Positions 19,082 through 29,407 are shown, counted from the first letter of the stretch. The stretch is DNA of 64,000 nt from Methanobacterium aggregans (GCF_017874455.1 NZ_JAGGLN010000002.1:372001-436000), one strand, 5' to 3'. Notes: generated from the letters alone by a model not told the origin. Made by a program: numbers and translations.

Positions 19082-19303
19082 CAAAATCACCTAAATAATT
19101 ATGAAGATTCCTAAATAATTCCTACATGACATTGTATCAATGAATTAAAGCATCATTGAAAAATATCATGGAGTCACAGATTTTCTGCATTCAGCAACGT
19201 TCCATGGTGTACATGTTTAATCACTGAAAAAATCACTGATCTGAAACATTTCAGGGAAGTAAAAAAAATGCAGTCTGTGAATCTCTAAAAAGATGTAGTG
19301 GAA

Positions 19304-19867
19304 TTAGTGTGCGGATCTTGCAACTCTCTCCTTTTCTTCCTTCTTCTGGATTGCAAAGCTCCTTGTATCATATTCTGCTGCAAACAGAAGTTCATCAGCA
19401 AGACACTCTGCTGCGGATCGTTTCCTTTTGAATGAGGATTGTAGAGCACCTTTTGTAAGGAAACCTACAGCCAGGTCAACCCTTCTCTGTGGTGCTATGT
19501 CCACTGCAACCTGGTATCCTATTCCACCGTATTTGATCCTTGTTGTTTCTTCCCTTGGAGCTGTGTTTTCAACGGCTTTAACAAGAACCTGTACTGGGTT
19601 CTGTTTTGAGCGCTGGTTTATAATGTCTAATGCATCTTTAACTATGTTGTAAGACTTGTTCTTTTTACCGGAGTTCCTCTCTGTCCTCATGATCTTGTTC
19701 ATGATTCTTTCAACGATTGAAACTTTTGATTTTGCGAACTGTCTTTTAACATGTCTTCCGAGGGTGTGGGGAACCAGTATCTCGTCTAAGCAGACGTAGT
19801 TAACAAGGCCCATGTCTTCCACTTTAACCTCTCCTAAATCCCATTTATTGAAGACCTTAAAACTCAT
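19304..19867 (-). CDS. rps7: Small-subunit ribosomal protein uS7
   Basis: The 187 residues match archaeal S7: a KVSIVERIMNKIMRTERNSG region, then VKAVENTAPREETTRIKYGG, and the C-terminal KRSAAECLADELLFAA. S7 organises the 30S head at the tRNA exit site. GAGGT precedes the ATG. It is 15 bases downstream of rps12. Confidence 0.96.
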   Translation of the reverse strand: MSFKVFNKWDLGEVKVEDMGLVNYVCLDEILVPHTLGRHVKRQFAKSKVSIVERIMNKIMRTERNSGKKNKSYNIVKDALDIINQRSKQNPVQVLVKAVENTAPREETTRIKYGGIGYQVAVDIAPQRRVDLAVGFLTKGALQSSFKRKRSAAECLADELLFAAEYDTRSFAIQKKEEKERVARSAH

Positions 19868-19882
19868 TGAATAACCTCACTT

Positions 19883-20308
19883 TTATCTTACTGGTTTTTC
19901 TATTTTACCTTTAACCATTTCCTCTAATGCTACGTTGTTAACTTTTGTAACCTTCCACCTGACACCTGGAATATCACCCATGGACCTTCCTGATGGTCCT
20001 CCAATTCCTTCAATCATAACTTCATCGTGTTCATCGATGAAACCGATTGCGCCGTCTCCTGGTGCGAAGGCTGTTAACTGTTTACCGTTTTTGATGAGCT
20101 GGACACGTACACATTTTCGTATAGCAGAGTTTGGCTGTTTTGCCTCTATACCCACTTTCTCTATTACGATTCCCCTTGCCTGAGGTGCACCCTCTAACGG
20201 GTCTGCCTTAACATCTAATCGTAATTCTTTCCTTTTGTAGTGAGTGTCTTTCCATCTGAAATTCTGTCTGTTTTGTTTAAGCTTTTTTGCTGCAAAAAGT
20301 CCTGGCAA
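19883..20308 (-). CDS. rps12: Small-subunit ribosomal protein uS12
   Basis: This is the decoding-centre protein S12 (141 residues). Highly conserved stretches are KQPNSAIRKCVRVQLIKNG and IGGPSGRSMGDIPGVRWKV. The start is TTG, chosen because AAGGAGG lies eight bases upstream and the frame begins PGLFAAKKLKQNRQ as in relatives. Confidence 0.96.
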   Translation of the reverse strand: MPGLFAAKKLKQNRQNFRWKDTHYKRKELRLDVKADPLEGAPQARGIVIEKVGIEAKQPNSAIRKCVRVQLIKNGKQLTAFAPGDGAIGFIDEHDEVMIEGIGGPSGRSMGDIPGVRWKVTKVNNVALEEMVKGKIEKPVR

Positions 20309-20524
20309 ATGAAATTCCTCCTTGAATTAGGATTTAATTATTAAATATTCAGTGTAACCTGATAAACATTTTAATCATTGATTTAATCAGTAATTGAATA
20401 TGATAATGATCGATAAATAATCAATCCTAGCTTTTTTTCCAAAATTCAATGTTAAATTTGTAAGATGAAAAAATATCCATCCCATCTTTTTGATTATCTA
20501 ACATTAAATTCTTTGGATTTTCTT

Positions 20525-20956
20525 CTATTTTATAATAATGTTATTTATATTATGCTGTCTCTTAGCTAAGAGCCTGGCCCTTTCAATGTTCTGACCGCCT
20601 TTTCCTATTGCAGTCCTTTTATTTCTTGAATCAGTTTCAAGGGTTGCTATCTTTTCCCCGTTTTCTTTCTGAAGTATTCTAATACTTCTGATTTTAGCAG
20701 GGGCCATGAGATTACCTATAAATTCCACAGGATCTTCTGAGTGTTCTATAACTTCCACGCCTTTATCAACAGTTTTCTGGACTTTTGTGACTGTGCTTCC
20801 TCTTTTTCCGATTGCAAGTCCCATATCTCCCTTTTTAACAAGGAAGGTTAATTTGGCGTTTTCATCGTCAACTATACAGTCCTTTACCGTTGCCCCTGTC
20901 ATGCTCTCAAAGAGAGCTATGTACCTTATCTCGTGTGTTGTAAATTTTATAGTCAC
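20525..20956 (-). CDS. nusA: Archaeal NusA-like KH-domain protein
   Basis: The 143-residue protein consists of two KH RNA-binding domains: MGLAIGKRGSTVTKVQK and RTAIGKGGQNIERARLLAKR carry the GxxG loops. Archaeal NusA lacks the bacterial N-terminal and S1 domains; its role in transcription termination is inferred. Start is GTG after GGGGT. It is five bases after rpl30e. Confidence 0.93.
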   Translation of the reverse strand: MTIKFTTHEIRYIALFESMTGATVKDCIVDDENAKLTFLVKKGDMGLAIGKRGSTVTKVQKTVDKGVEVIEHSEDPVEFIGNLMAPAKIRSIRILQKENGEKIATLETDSRNKRTAIGKGGQNIERARLLAKRQHNINNIIIK

Positions 20957-20961
20957 AGAAA

Positions 20962-21258
20962 TTACCCCATGATTTCTAGTATTGTAGAGTCACCTGGATC
21001 TTTTATGATAAGTGTGGCGACGGTGTAAGGTCTACCGCACACGGATCCAAGCTCCACGCTTGTTCCTTCATAAGTGTAAACAGGAATCTCTGATAATTTT
21101 GAGTAATGCTCAATATCCTCTTTTATATCACGAGGACAATTGTTTGCGATAATAACAAGCTTTCCTTTACCAAGTTTTAAAGCCTGAATTGATTTATCAG
21201 ATCCAAGTGTGACACTCCCTGTGTCTACAGCAACTCTTATTCCTCTATCTATGTCCAT
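20962..21258 (-). CDS. rpl30e: Large-subunit ribosomal protein eL30
   Basis: The 98 residues show the L7Ae-like fold of eL30 (LKLGKGKLVIIANNCPRDIK, then YEGTSVELGSVCGRPYTVA). It binds RNA in the 50S subunit. GGAGG precedes the ATG. Gene order rpoA2-rpl30e-nusA-rps12 is typical of Euryarchaeota. Confidence 0.93.
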   Translation of the reverse strand: MDIDRGIRVAVDTGSVTLGSDKSIQALKLGKGKLVIIANNCPRDIKEDIEHYSKLSEIPVYTYEGTSVELGSVCGRPYTVATLIIKDPGDSTILEIMG

Positions 21259-21269
21259 CTACTGCCTCC

Positions 21270-22436
21270 TTATTTCTTTCTCTCTTTCATAACGACGCCA
21301 ACAGATCCTGTTCCCAGTGGTATTGGCTGTCCTATTATAATATTTTCAATTATACCGGTGAGATGGTCAACTTCTCCCCTTATACTGGCCCTTAAAAGGT
21401 GTTTACCTGTTTCCTCAAAGGATGCCCTTGCAAGGACGCTGGCTTTCTCACCACTGATACCGTGCCTTCCTATGGATTTCACAATACCATCTGATGTCAT
21501 CATATCTGCAACAAGCATTATATGTCTAACGTCGACTGTAAGTCCCTGTTCTTCCATTGTGCTCTGTGCTTCATGTATGATTGCATTTCTTCCGGCTTCT
21601 ATTCCCAGAACTTTTTCTACTTCGTGAATGTCGTTGGTTGTTGTTCTTGTCTTATCAACACCTTCCATTTTCAGGACGGCTCCAAGATTTGAACCTTCGG
21701 TGTGTATAGCCCATTCTGTACCTTCTTTCCTTATCACGACCTTTCCGATGTTTTTAACACCACTTATCTGAAGATCGCGAACTTTATCAGCTAGAAGTCT
21801 TAATTCTCTTATTGCATGTTTAGATTCAGAAATCGTAGGTTCAAAACTCAGTAGGTTTTTATTTATATCTACTTTCTTAAAAGCTTTTTCTATCTTAGCT
21901 ATGATCTCATCGTAGTCAAGCCTTTTTTCCTTCACATTTTCCTCATCGATCTCTATGCTAAGGGTCATGCTTGCGTAGTTAACGTTGAAATCCTTAAGAA
22001 CATCGTTGAGAACTATTTTACCTATTCTGTTGGCTATTGTCCGGACAAATTCCTCATCTGCACCGTATTCTTCTTCGAAGTATATGGCCATTGTTGGGGT
22101 TGAGATCTTCTTACGAGCATCCACGATCTCAATGAGCCTTGGCAGACCCAGTGTAACGTTCAGCTCTGCAACCCCTGCGTAGTGAAAAGTACGCATTGTC
22201 ATCTGTGTACCAGGTTCTCCAACGGACTGTGCTGCAACTGTACCTACTGCTTCACCATCTTCAACCCTTGCACGTTCATAAGCCTTTTTTATATCCCTGA
22301 TAAGCGTGTCAAGTTCTTTATCACTGAGTTCATGCCTTTCAGCTGCATCAGCTATTTCATGAATCAGTTTTTCAGGAAATTTGGCTCTTTTCTTTTTAAC
22401 AACCTTTTCTACCTTCTCTACCATCTCAATATCCAC
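21270..22436 (-). CDS. rpoA2: RNA polymerase subunit A'' (C-terminal part of the largest subunit)
   Basis: The conserved block DGEAVGTVAAQSVGEPGTQM followed by TMRTFHYAGVAELNVTLGLP is region F/G of the large subunit, including the trigger-loop area. At 388 residues it is normal for the split archaeal subunit. The start is GTG (22436) with AGGTGG and four T bases before it. It needs A' from rpoA1 to make the catalytic subunit. Confidence 0.97.
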   Translation of the reverse strand: MDIEMVEKVEKVVKKKRAKFPEKLIHEIADAAERHELSDKELDTLIRDIKKAYERARVEDGEAVGTVAAQSVGEPGTQMTMRTFHYAGVAELNVTLGLPRLIEIVDARKKISTPTMAIYFEEEYGADEEFVRTIANRIGKIVLNDVLKDFNVNYASMTLSIEIDEENVKEKRLDYDEIIAKIEKAFKKVDINKNLLSFEPTISESKHAIRELRLLADKVRDLQISGVKNIGKVVIRKEGTEWAIHTEGSNLGAVLKMEGVDKTRTTTNDIHEVEKVLGIEAGRNAIIHEAQSTMEEQGLTVDVRHIMLVADMMTSDGIVKSIGRHGISGEKASVLARASFEETGKHLLRASIRGEVDHLTGIIENIIIGQPIPLGTGSVGVVMKERKK

Positions 22437-22577
22437 AAAACCACCTGGATCCAGTTCCTATTCCCTTAATAAATTATTCCCTTATGAATGATCTTAAATT
22501 TCAATTTTTATCTATTCAATTTTATGTTCATGTTGTAATTGATAATGATGAGTTACAATGAGATTTTTCTAGGGGTT

Positions 22578-25196
22578 TTATTTCCCCTTTGATTTTATTC
22601 TCATCTCATCTATCATACGGTCTATGTCCGCTACTTTACCGTAGTCACTTTTAGCTGGGTCTATTCCATCTTCACCGTAGTGTGTCTGGATTATAACTCC
22701 CCTGTTGTCCCTGACTGTTCCATCTGGTTTAACACTGAGATCCTGCAGTGCGTTGACGAGTCTTCTCTGCATGTAACCTGACTGAGCTGTACGAATAGCT
22801 GTGTCCACAAGACCCTCACGACCACCCATAGCATGGAAGAAGAACTCCAATGGATCCAGTCCTTTCTTGTAACTGGAGTGAACAAATCCACTTGCCTTAG
22901 CACCGAGCTCACCTTCATAGAAATGAGGAAGGGTACGTTTACTGTAACCCCTTTCTATACGTCCACCACGAACAGACTGCTGGCCCACACAAGCTGCAAT
23001 CTGAGTCAAGTTCAACATGGAACCCCTAGCACCAGTAAGGGCCATTATAACAGCATGGTTCTCCATACCGAAGTAACTCTCAGCTATAACACCTGTACTG
23101 TCCCTTGCCTCACCAAGCACCTGCATGATCTTCATCTCCAGGGTTTCCCTGAGACTTCTACCAGGGAGTGCTTCAAGTTCCTCGTTATGGTAAGCTTCAA
23201 TGAGCCTTTCAACCTTTTCCTCAGCCTTTTTAAGAAGTTCTTCAATACGATCCTTGGCTTCCTGAGGTATCTCCTCATCAGCAGTACTGGTTGTGAAACC
23301 TCTCTTCATTATACCGCCGATTGCAAGTTTGGTGGAGCAGTCAAGGAATTCACGAGCTGCATCTGTACCGTACTCCTTAACAATGGAGTCCAGGATCTTA
23401 CCTGCAAAAGCACCATAGGCTCTCTCGTCAATAGCACCCAATTTAAGTTCTCCATCCTCAATAACAACGTAAGCATCATTCTTACAGGATTCACGGAGAC
23501 ATTCATCACATTTCCTGCAGATCTCAGCCTTGTAAACCATGTTCAAATCCTTAGGAAGGAGTAAACTGAAGATCTCCTTACCAGTCCAGTCCCTGCCACG
23601 TGGTTTTGGAAGTTCCATCCTTGCCTTCTTAACCATCTGGAAAACATCTTCCTCTGAGAAGTTGGATCCTAAACGTGTGAGGAGGTATGCTCCAGATATG
23701 TGGTCGTGTATTCCCCCGATGATTGGTCCACCGAACCTTGGGGAAAGTATGTGCTCCTGAACCCTCATAAGAGATTTAGCCTCAGCACGAGATTCCTGGG
23801 TCTGGAAAATGTGCATGTTCATCTCGTCCCCATCGAAGTCAGCGTTGTAAGGAGGACAGACACATAGATTTAACCTGAATGTTTTGTAAGGTAGTACCTT
23901 TACTTCGTGGGCCATCATGGACATCCTGTGGAGTGAAGGTTGCCTGTTGAATAGAACAACATCTCCATCCATTAAATGTCTCTCAACAACGAATCCAACT
24001 TCCAGTTTTTCCACAACAGCTTCCTTGGTCTCATCATAAACCCTTATCTTCCTACCATCAGGCCTTATAACGTAGTTTGCTCCGGGATGTTGTTGTGGAC
24101 CGTTCATGATGTACTCCTTCATCTTGTCCATGTTCCATTCAGTTACATGAACAGGTACTGTAACTTCCTTGGCTATCATCTCTGGAACACCAACCTCGTT
24201 GATACTGATGTTAGGATCCGGGGAGATAACTGTCCTTGCTGAGAAGTTAACACGTTTACCTGAAAGGTTGCTTCTGAAACGTCCCTCTTTACCTTTAAGA
24301 CGCTGCGCCAATGTTTTTAATGGCCTTCCAGAACGATGCCTTGCTGGTGGCACACCTGAAGCTTCGTTATCAAAATAAGTGGTTACATGGTACTGTAAAA
24401 GCTCCCAAAGGTCCTCAACAATAAGCTGAGGAGCACCAGCTTCCATGTTCTCCTTCAAACGCTGATTAATACGCAGAATATCCACAAGTTTATGCGTTAA
24501 ATCATCCTCTGATCTTTCACCGGTTTCAAGGGTGATTGAAGGTCTTACTGTAACTGGAGGTACTGGCAGTACAGTTAAAACCATCCATTCTGGCCTTGCA
24601 ACCTCAGAGTTAATTCCTAAGTATACGTAGTCCTCTTCAGGGATCTCTTCAAGACGTTCCCTCACTTCACTGGCAGTTAACTTGTAATTTCCCTCAACAA
24701 TGGAAACAGGTTTATCAATCTTAACATCTTCCTGCTCAGTGTCACAGTGTGGACACTTATCCCTACGCGCAACATTATAGATCTCCTTAATAATAGGAGT
24801 TATACTCTCCTCATTCTCTATATGGTTTTCTATCTTGTTCTTGTAATCCACCATTTCAGTTTCAGTTAAAAGAACACGTCCACACTCACTGCAGGTTGAC
24901 CTCAGTACCTTGTGGATGGTATCAGCAAAACCAACATGTATAACTGGTCTTGCAAGGTTGATATGTCCAAAATGCCCCTGACAATCACCACCCTTAGATC
25001 CACAGGACCTGCATCTAAGCCCAGGGTCAATAACTCCCAGCCTTGGATCCATGAGTCCAGCTTCTATTGGATATCCATCCTCATCGTAGGTATCAGGGGT
25101 TACGATCTTGGTAACGGACATTTTCCTTATATTCTCCGGAGACATCAGACCGAAGTTTATCTGGGAAATCTTCTTTAAAATTCCTTTCAAGCTCAT
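22578..25196 (-). CDS. rpoA1: RNA polymerase subunit A' (N-terminal part of the largest subunit)
   Basis: The catalytic motif NADFDGDEMNMH holds the active-site magnesium. Two zinc sites are visible (CRSCGSKGGDCQGHFGH and the later CSECG...CPHCDTE). I start at ATG 25196 (MSLKGILKKISQ) because AAGGAGAG sits just before it; the earlier ATG at 25214 overlaps that site, and TTG 25190 is also possible. Length is standard and no intein interrupts the motif. Confidence 0.97.
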   Translation of the reverse strand: MSLKGILKKISQINFGLMSPENIRKMSVTKIVTPDTYDEDGYPIEAGLMDPRLGVIDPGLRCRSCGSKGGDCQGHFGHINLARPVIHVGFADTIHKVLRSTCSECGRVLLTETEMVDYKNKIENHIENEESITPIIKEIYNVARRDKCPHCDTEQEDVKIDKPVSIVEGNYKLTASEVRERLEEIPEEDYVYLGINSEVARPEWMVLTVLPVPPVTVRPSITLETGERSEDDLTHKLVDILRINQRLKENMEAGAPQLIVEDLWELLQYHVTTYFDNEASGVPPARHRSGRPLKTLAQRLKGKEGRFRSNLSGKRVNFSARTVISPDPNISINEVGVPEMIAKEVTVPVHVTEWNMDKMKEYIMNGPQQHPGANYVIRPDGRKIRVYDETKEAVVEKLEVGFVVERHLMDGDVVLFNRQPSLHRMSMMAHEVKVLPYKTFRLNLCVCPPYNADFDGDEMNMHIFQTQESRAEAKSLMRVQEHILSPRFGGPIIGGIHDHISGAYLLTRLGSNFSEEDVFQMVKKARMELPKPRGRDWTGKEIFSLLLPKDLNMVYKAEICRKCDECLRESCKNDAYVVIEDGELKLGAIDERAYGAFAGKILDSIVKEYGTDAAREFLDCSTKLAIGGIMKRGFTTSTADEEIPQEAKDRIEELLKKAEEKVERLIEAYHNEELEALPGRSLRETLEMKIMQVLGEARDSTGVIAESYFGMENHAVIMALTGARGSMLNLTQIAACVGQQSVRGGRIERGYSKRTLPHFYEGELGAKASGFVHSSYKKGLDPLEFFFHAMGGREGLVDTAIRTAQSGYMQRRLVNALQDLSVKPDGTVRDNRGVIIQTHYGEDGIDPAKSDYGKVADIDRMIDEMRIKSKGK

Positions 25197-25324
25197 TCTC
25201 TCCTTATAGTGCATTTAAATATGCTTATAAATCCTAATTACTAAGTTCTATTAATTTTTGTTTTTCTGGTAGTTGAATTGGCAGCATTACTGTTCCATTC
25301 CAATTTTCCCGTTCCATGTTTCCA

Positions 25325-27136
25325 CTATGCTTTGTCTTCCATGACGAGTTTTGGGAATATGCAAAGGCTTTTGAGTTCATCGAGTAGTAGTTTGAATGCG
25401 TATGATATTTCAACAGGGAAGGTTTCAGATTCCCCACAGAGTGAACAGTAGGTTTTATCCCTTATCTTATCGTATATTGCTATCATTCCACAGTTGGCAC
25501 ATACAATTGCTTCATATTTATCTGATTCATCCAGAAGTCTTTCTTTAAGTGCAAGTGCTGCTCCGTGAGCTATGAGACAATCTCTTTCCATCTCACCAAA
25601 CCTGAGACCACCTTCTCTTGCTCTTCCTTCTGTTGGCTGACGTGTGAGTACCTGTACAGGTCCCCTTGACCTTGCGTAGACTTTGTCTGATGTCATGTGG
25701 TGCAGTTTCTGGTAGAAAGCAACTCCTACAAAGACTTCTGCTTCAACCCTTTCACCGGTTATTCCATTGTAGAGAGATTCTCTACCTGAAGTCTCAAATC
25801 CATTCTTTTTGAGGAGTTCCATTATTTCATGTTCTTCCATTCCACCGAAGGGTGTGCCGTCCATTCTTGTTCCTTCCATGGTTCCTGCTTTACCTGCGAG
25901 CATCTCAATAACCTGACCAACAGACATCCTTGATGGTATAGCGTGGGGGTTCACTATTAAATCAGGAACTACTCCTTCTTCTGTGAAGGGCATATTTTCC
26001 TGTGAAACTATTAAACCAACAACACCCTTCTGACCGTGCCTTGATGCAAATTTATCACCAAATTCCGGCTGTCTCTGATCTCTTACCCTTATTTTTGCGA
26101 GTTTGCTTCCTTCAACTGTTTCTGTGAGTAGAACTGCATCAACAACACCATGTTCTCCATGCCTTACAGTTACTGAAGTTTCCCGTCTACGTTCCCTTGA
26201 TGTTCCGAATTCATCCAGTTCCTCAAGGAACCTTGGTGGTGATGTTTTTCCAATGAGCACATCTCCAGATTTTACTTCCACCTCAGGGTTTACAATTCCA
26301 TTTTCATCGAGGTGTTTGTAAAGTTCCTCGTTACGGTAACCCCTTACAACACTTTCAGGTAGTTCAAATTTATCTTCCTGTCCTCCAGGGTAACGTCTCT
26401 CAGATGCCTCGTAGGATCTGAAAAATGATGACCTTGCAAGTCCCCTTTCAAGTGATGCCTTGTTCAGGATAAGTGCATCCTCCATGTTGTATCCCTCGTA
26501 GGACATAACAGCCACAACGAAGTTCTGTCCAGATGGCCGTTTATCATATTTTGTGGCATCTATACTTCTTGTCTTAACTATTGGCACTTGTGGTTGGTGC
26601 AGAAGATGTGCACGGGTGTCTGTTCTCATGCCATAGTTTGAAACGTAAAGACCGAGAGCCTGCTTTGTCATACCTGCTTCCATGGTGTTACGTGGAGAAG
26701 AGTTGTGGTTTGCAAAGGGTATGATACCTGCACAGATTCCCAGCATGGTTGAAGGGTCTATTTCAAGGTGGGTGTGATTCACTGTAATGTCTTCCTCAAA
26801 CATGGCTATGTATGCATTTTCTTCTTCCTCTGCATCCATATACTCAATTATTCCAAGGTCTATGAGGTCGTTCCAATCCATTTCACCGTCTTCAAGCTTC
26901 TGGATGTGTTCCTGTTTGAGTTTTGATTCACCATCTTCAACAACAATGAGAGGTCTTCTTGTCCGTCCTGGATCTGTGAATATGTATATCTCATCTGTTT
27001 CAGGGTAGTAGGTTATGTTCATCTCATGTGAAACCTCTCCAGCCCTTCGTTTCTGCCTCATGGTTTCAACAAAGTCGTCTGGGTCATCACAGGTTCCTAT
27101 GAGTTTACCATTAATATATATCTTGGATTTTTTCAC
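25325..27136 (-). CDS. rpoB1: RNA polymerase subunit B' (C-terminal part of split subunit B)
   Basis: Subunit B is encoded in two pieces in methanogens. This 603-residue part contains GYNMEDALILNKASLERGL, RHGQKGVVGLI and a zinc ribbon CANCGMIAIYDKIRDKTYC with CSLCG following. GTG start with GGGGG upstream. It contacts the template and the active site with A'. It is separated from rpoB2 by 387 bases. Confidence 0.97.
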   Translation of the reverse strand: MKKSKIYINGKLIGTCDDPDDFVETMRQKRRAGEVSHEMNITYYPETDEIYIFTDPGRTRRPLIVVEDGESKLKQEHIQKLEDGEMDWNDLIDLGIIEYMDAEEEENAYIAMFEEDITVNHTHLEIDPSTMLGICAGIIPFANHNSSPRNTMEAGMTKQALGLYVSNYGMRTDTRAHLLHQPQVPIVKTRSIDATKYDKRPSGQNFVVAVMSYEGYNMEDALILNKASLERGLARSSFFRSYEASERRYPGGQEDKFELPESVVRGYRNEELYKHLDENGIVNPEVEVKSGDVLIGKTSPPRFLEELDEFGTSRERRRETSVTVRHGEHGVVDAVLLTETVEGSKLAKIRVRDQRQPEFGDKFASRHGQKGVVGLIVSQENMPFTEEGVVPDLIVNPHAIPSRMSVGQVIEMLAGKAGTMEGTRMDGTPFGGMEEHEIMELLKKNGFETSGRESLYNGITGERVEAEVFVGVAFYQKLHHMTSDKVYARSRGPVQVLTRQPTEGRAREGGLRFGEMERDCLIAHGAALALKERLLDESDKYEAIVCANCGMIAIYDKIRDKTYCSLCGESETFPVEISYAFKLLLDELKSLCIFPKLVMEDKA

Positions 27137-27523
27137 GAATTTGCCCCCAAATAAAGGATTAAGGATTTAAAATCCCAAGCCTCATGATATTTATGTTGAA
27201 TGAACCCCAAAGTTCATATGGAACTTCATTGAGTTCATACAGTTATTTCAACTATGATTATTATGTAATTATAAGGTTATAAACAAATTTAAATCAACAA
27301 TTTAAACCCCATTAGAATCTTCAAAGTTTAATTCAAGGAATTTAATCCTGTAATGAACTCTGGATCCATCATTTCAATCTTACCTTAAAATCTTTTATAA
27401 CACCTTTATTTTTTCGTTTCATTTATTTGCAAGTTCACTGCAGTCAAGTAATGGTGTTTTGTGTTTTATATTGTCTTTTTATGTGTCTGAAAAAAATAGA
27501 GGTCTAAAAATATTTAAAAAGAT
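27137..27523 (-). other. Gap between the two halves of RNA polymerase subunit B
   Basis: These 387 bases are AT-rich and contain no supported gene. In most relatives the two B genes are nearly adjacent. GGGGG just before rpoB1 is its ribosome-binding site. A hairpin-like GAACCCCAAAGTTC stretch and TATA-like tracts suggest that rpoB1 may have its own promoter, but this is not proven. Confidence 0.55.
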
Positions 27524-29014
27524 TTAAAGAGGGTTTAAAGCTCCTGTTTTTTTGATTATTTCTTCAAGCTCTTCTGGATCCGAACCTTCAGATATTTTAG
27601 CAAGTATTGCAAGGTTTTTCACAAGCCCACAGTTTGGTCCCTCTGGAGTTTCGTTTGGGCATATCTTTCCGAACTGTGTTGGGTGCAAATCCCTTGCTTC
27701 GAAGTGAGGCTGGCTCCTTGAAAGTGGGGATACAACCCTTTTCAGGTGTGAGAGTGTTCCCATGTAACTGGTTCTATCAAGCAGCTGGCTGACACCTGCA
27801 CGTCCTCCAACCCAGTTTCCTGTGGCTATTGCATGTTTTATGTTTTCTGTGAGTACGTCTGAACGTACGGCCTGTTTCACTGATGGTTCTTTTCCTCTTG
27901 CAAGGCTTCTTTCAAGCTGGTACGTCATGTCCCTTGTTAAACTTGTGAATGCAACTCTGAAAAGATCCTCCATAAGGTCTCCAGATACTCTGAGCCTTTT
28001 GTTTGCGTAGTGGTCCTTGTCGTGTGGTTCACGTTTTTCAAATATGACCTGAAGGAGCATTTCAGTCATTTCAGCCAGATAAGTGGCTTTGTCCGCCCTT
28101 TTATCAGCTTCAACACCCATATGTGGCAGTAAATATCTGTCTATAACGTCTTCTGCCCTTTTTATTCTGTATTCCTCTGTCATACCCTTTGCAACCCTGT
28201 TACCAATGTACTTGATTGCATCGTACTGCGTACTTATCTCAGAGGTCTGTATATCATCTATAAGCATGAATTGAACGTCACTTTCATCTGAAACGCTTGT
28301 AACAAGCTCCTGGTCTGTTTCAAGTCCAAGTGCTCGTAGCAGTACAACGAGTGGTATTTCCCCAGGTACGTATGGGAATGATATTCTTAAAAAAACGCCT
28401 TTTTTACGTGGTTTTCTGTATTCAAGTGTTATTCGGGCTCTGAATCCGCTTTTTATTGATGTTACAATTGCCCTGGCACGCCTGTCCTCAAGTTCACCTA
28501 TACGTTCAAGGATGATCTTGTTGGGCGCTATTTCTTCCATTGTAACTATTGCCCTTTCTGATCCATTGACTATGAAGTATCCACCAGGATCTTGAGGATC
28601 TTCATTTTTATCATCCAGTTCCTCTTCTGTCAGTCCATCAAGTTGACATATACTGGATTTGAGCATCACAGGCAGTTCGCCTATGTAAACTTTTTCCAGC
28701 TCATTGTCCTCTTCACCCTTATTAAGGGCCATTTCAAGGTACATGTGGGCTGAATATGTTAAATTACGCAGCCTTGCTTCAGTAGGGTATATTTTACTTT
28801 TAGATCCGTCTGCTTCCTTGATGAATGGCTTTCTGATCTCTACTTTGCCTGTTTTGATGCTGTATTCACCTTGTTCTAGGGTTATATCATCGGTTATGTC
28901 GATGATGTCCTGTATACGGTGGTCCACAAAGTCGTTGTAGGATTTGATGTGGTGGTCTACCAAGTTGTATTCATCAAAAAATGCATCAACCAGTTCCCAT
29001 GCATTTTTTACCAT
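27524..29014 (-). CDS. rpoB2: RNA polymerase subunit B'' (N-terminal part of split subunit B)
   Basis: The protein holds the lobe and fork regions: GGYFIVNGSERAIVTMEEIA, then RTSYMGTLSHLKRVVSPLSR and HPTQFGKICPNETPEGPNCG near the C-terminus. I use ATG 29014 (MVKNAWELVDAFF) with GGAGGAG upstream; the earlier ATG at 29050 adds an unconserved extension. rpoH is 47 bases upstream. Confidence 0.97.
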   Translation of the reverse strand: MVKNAWELVDAFFDEYNLVDHHIKSYNDFVDHRIQDIIDITDDITLEQGEYSIKTGKVEIRKPFIKEADGSKSKIYPTEARLRNLTYSAHMYLEMALNKGEEDNELEKVYIGELPVMLKSSICQLDGLTEEELDDKNEDPQDPGGYFIVNGSERAIVTMEEIAPNKIILERIGELEDRRARAIVTSIKSGFRARITLEYRKPRKKGVFLRISFPYVPGEIPLVVLLRALGLETDQELVTSVSDESDVQFMLIDDIQTSEISTQYDAIKYIGNRVAKGMTEEYRIKRAEDVIDRYLLPHMGVEADKRADKATYLAEMTEMLLQVIFEKREPHDKDHYANKRLRVSGDLMEDLFRVAFTSLTRDMTYQLERSLARGKEPSVKQAVRSDVLTENIKHAIATGNWVGGRAGVSQLLDRTSYMGTLSHLKRVVSPLSRSQPHFEARDLHPTQFGKICPNETPEGPNCGLVKNLAILAKISEGSDPEELEEIIKKTGALNPL

Positions 29015-29061
29015 TAAACTCCTCCAAAAAACAATTAAATATATTTTCAATTAGTTTGATA

Positions 29062-29295
29062 CTAATCTAACACTAAACGATAGGTAACAAATTTTCCAGC
29101 AGTGTGGCTTTTACGAGTTATCTTCAAAATATCCCCTGGTTGAGCCTCAATAGCTTTAACAACAGGGTCGTCAGCTTTTATTTTAGGAAGCTGCTCTTGG
29201 TGAATATCCAACTCTTTAAGCACTTTTTTAATTTCTGTTTTCGACAAAATAGTATGATCTGGAACCAATTTGTGTTTTAAAATATCTTTTTTCAC
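29062..29295 (-). CDS. rpoH: RNA polymerase subunit H
   Basis: At 77 residues this matches archaeal RpoH, the homologue of the C-terminal domain of eukaryotic RPB5: LKHKLVPDHTILSKTEIKKV and LPKIKADDPVVKAIEAQPGD. GTG start with GGAGG upstream. It heads the polymerase gene run and follows the tRNA cluster. Confidence 0.95.
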   Translation of the reverse strand: MKKDILKHKLVPDHTILSKTEIKKVLKELDIHQEQLPKIKADDPVVKAIEAQPGDILKITRKSHTAGKFVTYRLVLD

Positions 29296-29323
29296 AATTT
29301 ATCCTCCAGTTAAAAATCAAGAA

Positions 29324-29397
29324 CGGGCCCGACGGGAATTGAACCCGCGGCCACCTGGTTAAAAGCCAGGCGCTCTCCCAGACTGAGCTACGGGCCC
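29324..29397 (-). tRNA. tRNA-Lys (anticodon TTT)
   Basis: Acceptor GGGCCCG/CGGGCCC pairs fully; the anticodon stem CCTGG/CCAGG encloses CTTTTAA. First tRNA upstream of rpoH. No encoded CCA, no intron. Confidence 0.96.
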
Positions 29398-29407
29398 CTT
29401 AAACAAA

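Noticed and set aside
22833..23564. 243-aa open frame on the plus strand inside rpoA1
   Set aside because: It is a shadow of rpoA1 in another frame; no motif, and the coding strand carries the intact polymerase motifs.
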